The position numbers were made by a program, and so were the translations under genes. Below the pieces are notes generated by a model. The model ran no database searches and was not told where the DNA came from. It saw nothing but the letters and a program-made list of their open reading frames with translations. From an uncultured Clostridia bacterium (lineage in GTDB: Bacteria; Bacillota; Clostridia; Oscillospirales; Acutalibacteraceae), in assembly GCA_946186725.1 (NCBI GenBank), contig CAMHOI010000038.1:1-7822 (forward strand): a DNA stretch of 7,822 nucleotides. The letters run 5' to 3'. Positions within the stretch are counted from its first letter, which is position 1. Every line of letters starts with the position of its first letter. Below, in pieces: positions 5,571 to 7,822 of this stretch.

Positions 5571-6836
5571 TTAGCTTTGCCTCTTGAGCACGGCGGCGAC
5601 GGCGTCCCTGACCTTGCCCAGGCCCTCCAGCAGGACGTCCTCCTCAATGGTCAGCGGGGGCATGAGCTTGAGCACCTCGTTGTTGCGCCCGACCCGCTCG
5701 GCGATGACGCCATTGGCAAAGCACTGCCGCATCACGGCCAGGCAGGTGTCTCCGCCGCCCAGATCGGCAAAGTCGATGCCGATGGCCAGCCCGATCCCGC
5801 GGAAGCGGAGCTTGCCGTCCAGAGGCAGGATGTTCTCTTCGATGTACCCGGCGGCGAGGGCGCCCTTTTGGCGGCACTGCTCCTCCACCTTGTGATCGAG
5901 CATATATTCGATCCCCGCCTTGGCGGCCACCATGGCCAGCTGATTGCCGCGGAAGGTGCCGTTGTGCTCGCCGGGGGCCCAGACGTCCAGCTCGGGCTTG
6001 AACAGCGTCAGCGCGAAGGGAAGCCCGTAGCCGCCGATGGACTTGGAGAGGATGACCATGTCCGGCACGATCCCCGCCCGCTCGAAGGAGAAGAAGGTGC
6101 CCGTGCGGGCGCAGCCGACCTGCACGTCGTCCACGATCAGCAGGATGTCGTTCCTGTCGCAGAAGTCCCGTACCCGCTTGAGGAAATCGACGCTGAAGAC
6201 CTGGATGCCGCCCTCGGCCTGCACCGTTTCAATGATGAAGGCGGCGGGCTTCTCCACGCCCGAGTGATCGTCGTCGAGCATGCGCTGGGCGTACTCGATC
6301 GTGTCCAGCGCGGGGAACATATAGGGCGCGGGAATGTGCGTCACGTCGCCGAGGGTCACCCCGGCGCCCCCGCGGGAGCTTTTGTCGGTGGTCAGGGCGA
6401 GCGCGCCCAGTGTCATGCCATGGAAGGCGCCCATGAGGGCGAAGACGTTGGAGCGGCCCTTGACCTTGCGGGCGAGCTTGACGGCGGCCTCGACGCCGTT
6501 GGTGCCGGTCGGGCCGGGGAACTGGATCTTGTAGTCCAGCCCGCGGGGCCGCAGCACCTTTTCCTCAAAGGTCTCGAGAAACTCCCGCTTGGCGACGGTG
6601 TACATATCCAGCGAGTGCAGGATGCCGTCCCCGGCGAGGTAGTCGATGAGCTTTTGCTTGATCTCGTCGTTGTTGTGACCGTAGTTGAGCGCGCCGGCGC
6701 CGCAGAAGAAGTCGATGTAGCGCCTGCCCTCCTCGTCGAAGATCTCCGCGTTCTTCGCCCTGGCGAACACGGTGGGGAAGCTGCGGCAGTAGGAGCGGAC
6801 GTTGGACTCGTATCGTTCAAAGACCTGCATATCCAT
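5571..6836 (-). CDS. EctB-like diaminobutyrate-2-oxoglutarate transaminase
   Basis: This is a class III PLP-dependent aminotransferase of 421 residues, the usual EctB length. EctB moves an amino group from glutamate to L-aspartate 4-semialdehyde, giving L-2,4-diaminobutyrate. The N-terminal block from VRSYCRSFPTVF (13-24) to FFCGAGALNYGHNN (43-56) is characteristic of EctB/DABA transaminases. So are QFPGPTGTN (105-113, PLP phosphate site), GAFHGMTLGAL (136-146) and HNGTFRGN (291-298). Asp236 in VDDVQ should contact the PLP ring nitrogen, and Lys265 in SKSIGGYG should form the Schiff base. The ATG at 6836 (MDMQVF) agrees with family N-termini; an AGAGGG lies 11 bases upstream. No ectA or ectC accompanies it. 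It is followed after one base by the ATP-grasp gene, so ectoine synthesis is unlikely from this locus. Another amine acceptor is possible. Confidence 0.88.
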   Translation of the reverse strand: MDMQVFERYESNVRSYCRSFPTVFARAKNAEIFDEEGRRYIDFFCGAGALNYGHNNDEIKQKLIDYLAGDGILHSLDMYTVAKREFLETFEEKVLRPRGLDYKIQFPGPTGTNGVEAAVKLARKVKGRSNVFALMGAFHGMTLGALALTTDKSSRGGAGVTLGDVTHIPAPYMFPALDTIEYAQRMLDDDHSGVEKPAAFIIETVQAEGGIQVFSVDFLKRVRDFCDRNDILLIVDDVQVGCARTGTFFSFERAGIVPDMVILSKSIGGYGLPFALTLFKPELDVWAPGEHNGTFRGNQLAMVAAKAGIEYMLDHKVEEQCRQKGALAAGYIEENILPLDGKLRFRGIGLAIGIDFADLGGGDTCLAVMRQCFANGVIAERVGRNNEVLKLMPPLTIEEDVLLEGLGKVRDAVAAVLKRQS

Positions 6837-6904
6837 TCCGAAAAAACCCTCTTTTATCTGATGATGATCCCGCCCCCGGCGGGTCGACGTAGCCATACAT
6901 GGTA

Positions 6905-6933
6905 ATGATACCAAAAACCGGGCCGTTTTGCAA
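6905..6933 (-). promoter_or_regulatory. Promoter of the transaminase/ATP-grasp operon
   Basis: Read on the minus strand, the -35 box is TTGCAA (6933-6928) and the -10 box is TATCAT (6910-6905), with a 17-bp spacer and an extended TG just before the -10. Transcription should begin near 6898, giving a leader of about 60 bases. That leader contains a small GC hairpin, CCCGCC/GGCGGG with a 3-base loop, at 6883-6869. Confidence 0.78.
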
Positions 6934-6970
6934 CCGCTTTTCGGTAAAAAATCGACCATTCTTCTCCGCC

Positions 6971-6999
6971 TTGCCGTGCGCGGAAAACCGTGCTACAAT
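6971..6999 (+). promoter_or_regulatory. Promoter of the SCP-domain lipoprotein gene
   Basis: TTGCCG lies at 6971-6976 and TACAAT at 6994-6999, with a 17-bp spacer and an extended -10 TG at 6991-6992. Predicted start is near 7005-7007. It diverges from the minus-strand promoter at 6905-6933, the two -35 boxes being 37 bases apart. Confidence 0.78.
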
Positions 7000-7004
7000 G
7001 AGTG

Positions 7005-7020
7005 CGGCCGACCTCGGCCG
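7005..7020. promoter_or_regulatory. 16-bp palindrome at the predicted transcription start
   Basis: CGGCCGA and TCGGCCG form a perfect 7-bp inverted repeat around CC, starting 5 bases after the -10 box of the SCP gene. Its position fits a repressor operator or a hairpin at the extreme 5' end of the transcript. No regulator is identifiable, and GC-rich DNA yields such palindromes by chance fairly often. Confidence 0.35.
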
Positions 7021-7067
7021 ATCGAACGCCAATGCGATCCCGTTCCCGAAGAAAGAAGGGTTTTCCC

Positions 7068-7822
7068 GTGTCCCGTGTGTATCGTATCGTCGTGCCTTTT
7101 CTCGCCGCCCTGCTGATGAGCGGCTGTGTGCTCGATCCGACGGGCGTGGCTTCCACCCGCCCGGCCTCCTCTCTGACGCCCACCGCGCCCGCCTCCTCCG
7201 CTTTCGAGACGGCGCCCGGTGAAGACGCGGAGGAGGACGCCTCCGCCGCGCCCTCGCCGGAGAGCGCCGCCTCCGCCGCGCCCTCGCCGGAGAGTGCCGC
7301 CTCCGCTGCGCAGGCCGCTTCGTCCGCTTCTTCCGCTCCCGCGTCCCAATCGGCAAGCAGAGCGCCCTCCTCCGACTCCGCGTCGTCGGCTTCTGCCCCC
7401 GCGTCCTCCGCCACCCCATCGAGCGCGCAGCCGGTCTCCTCCGCCGCTCCGCAGGTCGACCCCGACCCATGCCGGAGCGTCCTCGCTCTGGTCAACGGGG
7501 AGCGGGCCGAGGCGGGCCTGCCGCCCCTGACCTATCGCGACGATCTTCAGGCGGCCGCCGATCTGCGCGCGACGGAGATCGTGACCCTCTTCGACCACAC
7601 CCGTCCCGACGGATCGACCTGCTTCACCGCCTTCAACGTGTCCTACATGACGGCGGGGGAGAACATCGCCTCCGGCTATCGCACGCCGGAAGCCGTCATG
7701 ACCGGTTGGATGAATTCACCCGGCCACCGGTCCAACATTCTGAAGGCGAATTTCACCGGCCTCGCCGTGGGTCACGTCGTATCCGGCGGTCGCCACTATT
7801 GGACCCAACTGTTCGTGGGATA
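7068..7822 (+). CDS. SCP/CAP-domain lipoprotein, cut by the window end
   Basis: The reading frame is open for 251 residues to the window end. The GTG at 7068 is 7 bases after AGAAGG. A short basic start and hydrophobic segment end in MSGC, a lipobox with Cys20 as the lipidated residue, so the protein should be anchored on the outer face of the membrane. Residues 21-134 are a low-complexity Ala/Ser/Pro linker. The SCP/CAP domain starts near Cys135, with VNGERAEAGLPPL, His177 in FDHTRPDG, Glu198 in GENIASGY and His220 in SPGHRSNIL, then YWTQLFVG. The two histidines and glutamate fit the conserved CAP cavity. Bacterial family members are common in spore-formers, but their activity is generally unclear. 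The final visible bases are TA just after the usual C-terminal motif, so they may begin a TAA or TAG stop. Confidence 0.9.
   Translation, partial: MSRVYRIVVPFLAALLMSGCVLDPTGVASTRPASSLTPTAPASSAFETAPGEDAEEDASAAPSPESAASAAPSPESAASAAQAASSASSAPASQSASRAPSSDSASSASAPASSATPSSAQPVSSAAPQVDPDPCRSVLALVNGERAEAGLPPLTYRDDLQAAADLRATEIVTLFDHTRPDGSTCFTAFNVSYMTAGENIASGYRTPEAVMTGWMNSPGHRSNILKANFTGLAVGHVVSGGRHYWTQLFVG
7239..7298 (+). repeat. Two 30-bp tandem repeats in the lipoprotein linker
   Basis: Two in-frame 30-bp units (7239-7268 and 7269-7298) each encode ASAAPSPESA and differ by one base near the end (AGC versus AGT). A partial third unit (ASAA) follows at 7299-7310. The repeat lies in the extracellular spacer between the lipid anchor and the SCP domain, where length changes are likely to be tolerated. 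Confidence 0.9.

Noticed and set aside
5436..6905. 489-codon plus-strand frame opposite the transaminase and ATP-grasp genes
   Set aside because: It crosses two well-supported minus-strand genes, has no ribosome site or family motif, and shows shadow composition.
6817..7598. Arg- and Gly-rich minus-strand frames opposite the SCP lipoprotein
   Set aside because: They mirror the Ala/Ser/Pro linker repeats of the plus-strand gene, which has a lipobox, a ribosome site and a conserved SCP domain.

Overview
The window is GC-rich, densely coded DNA from a bacterium. It is most likely an anaerobic Firmicute of the Clostridia, perhaps an Oscillospirales/Ruminococcaceae-type gut organism. That placement is an inference from three things: strong GGAGG-type ribosome sites, Firmicute-style promoters (TTGnnn, 17 bp, TGnTAnnAT), and the mix of zinc-ribbon membrane proteins, LarA and a secreted SCP-domain lipoprotein. 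No rRNA, tRNA, CRISPR array, phage gene or insertion sequence was seen.

Layout from left to right. (1) 108-1151, plus strand: a two-gene operon of a 99-residue membrane protein of unknown function and nadE (ammonia-dependent NAD synthetase). (2) 1151-3186, plus strand: two consecutive zinc-ribbon membrane proteins. Each is preceded by a near-identical element in which a rho-independent terminator and a sigma-A-type promoter occupy the same bases. The element, the zinc ribbon and the Pro/Glu linker form a duplicated 5' module of about 0.3 kb. The membrane domains that follow are not recognisably alike. (3) 3226-4500, plus strand: larA, the nickel-pincer lactate racemase, with all its known active-site residues at canonical positions, probably read from the second zinc-ribbon promoter. 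(4) 4511-4545: a perfect 15-bp hairpin serving as terminator for both converging transcripts. (5) 6836-4553, minus strand: a two-gene operon of an EctB-like diaminobutyrate transaminase and, one base after its stop codon, an ATP-grasp protein resembling the 'sugar-transfer associated' family. (6) 6837-7067: a divergent control region with one promoter in each direction. (7) 7068 to the window end, plus strand: an SCP/CAP-domain lipoprotein with a long Ala/Ser/Pro linker, cut by the window edge at or within a residue or two of its likely end.

The best candidate for something undescribed is the minus-strand pair. A transaminase of the EctB type should make L-2,4-diaminobutyrate, but no ectA or ectC accompanies it. 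The tightly coupled partner is instead an ATP-grasp ligase-fold enzyme, which suggests that diaminobutyrate (or a relative) is joined to another molecule by an ATP-dependent bond. The second notable feature is the duplicated terminator-promoter/zinc-ribbon module carrying two different membrane domains. All five promoters found share a 17-bp spacer and an extended -10 TG, which supports them collectively.
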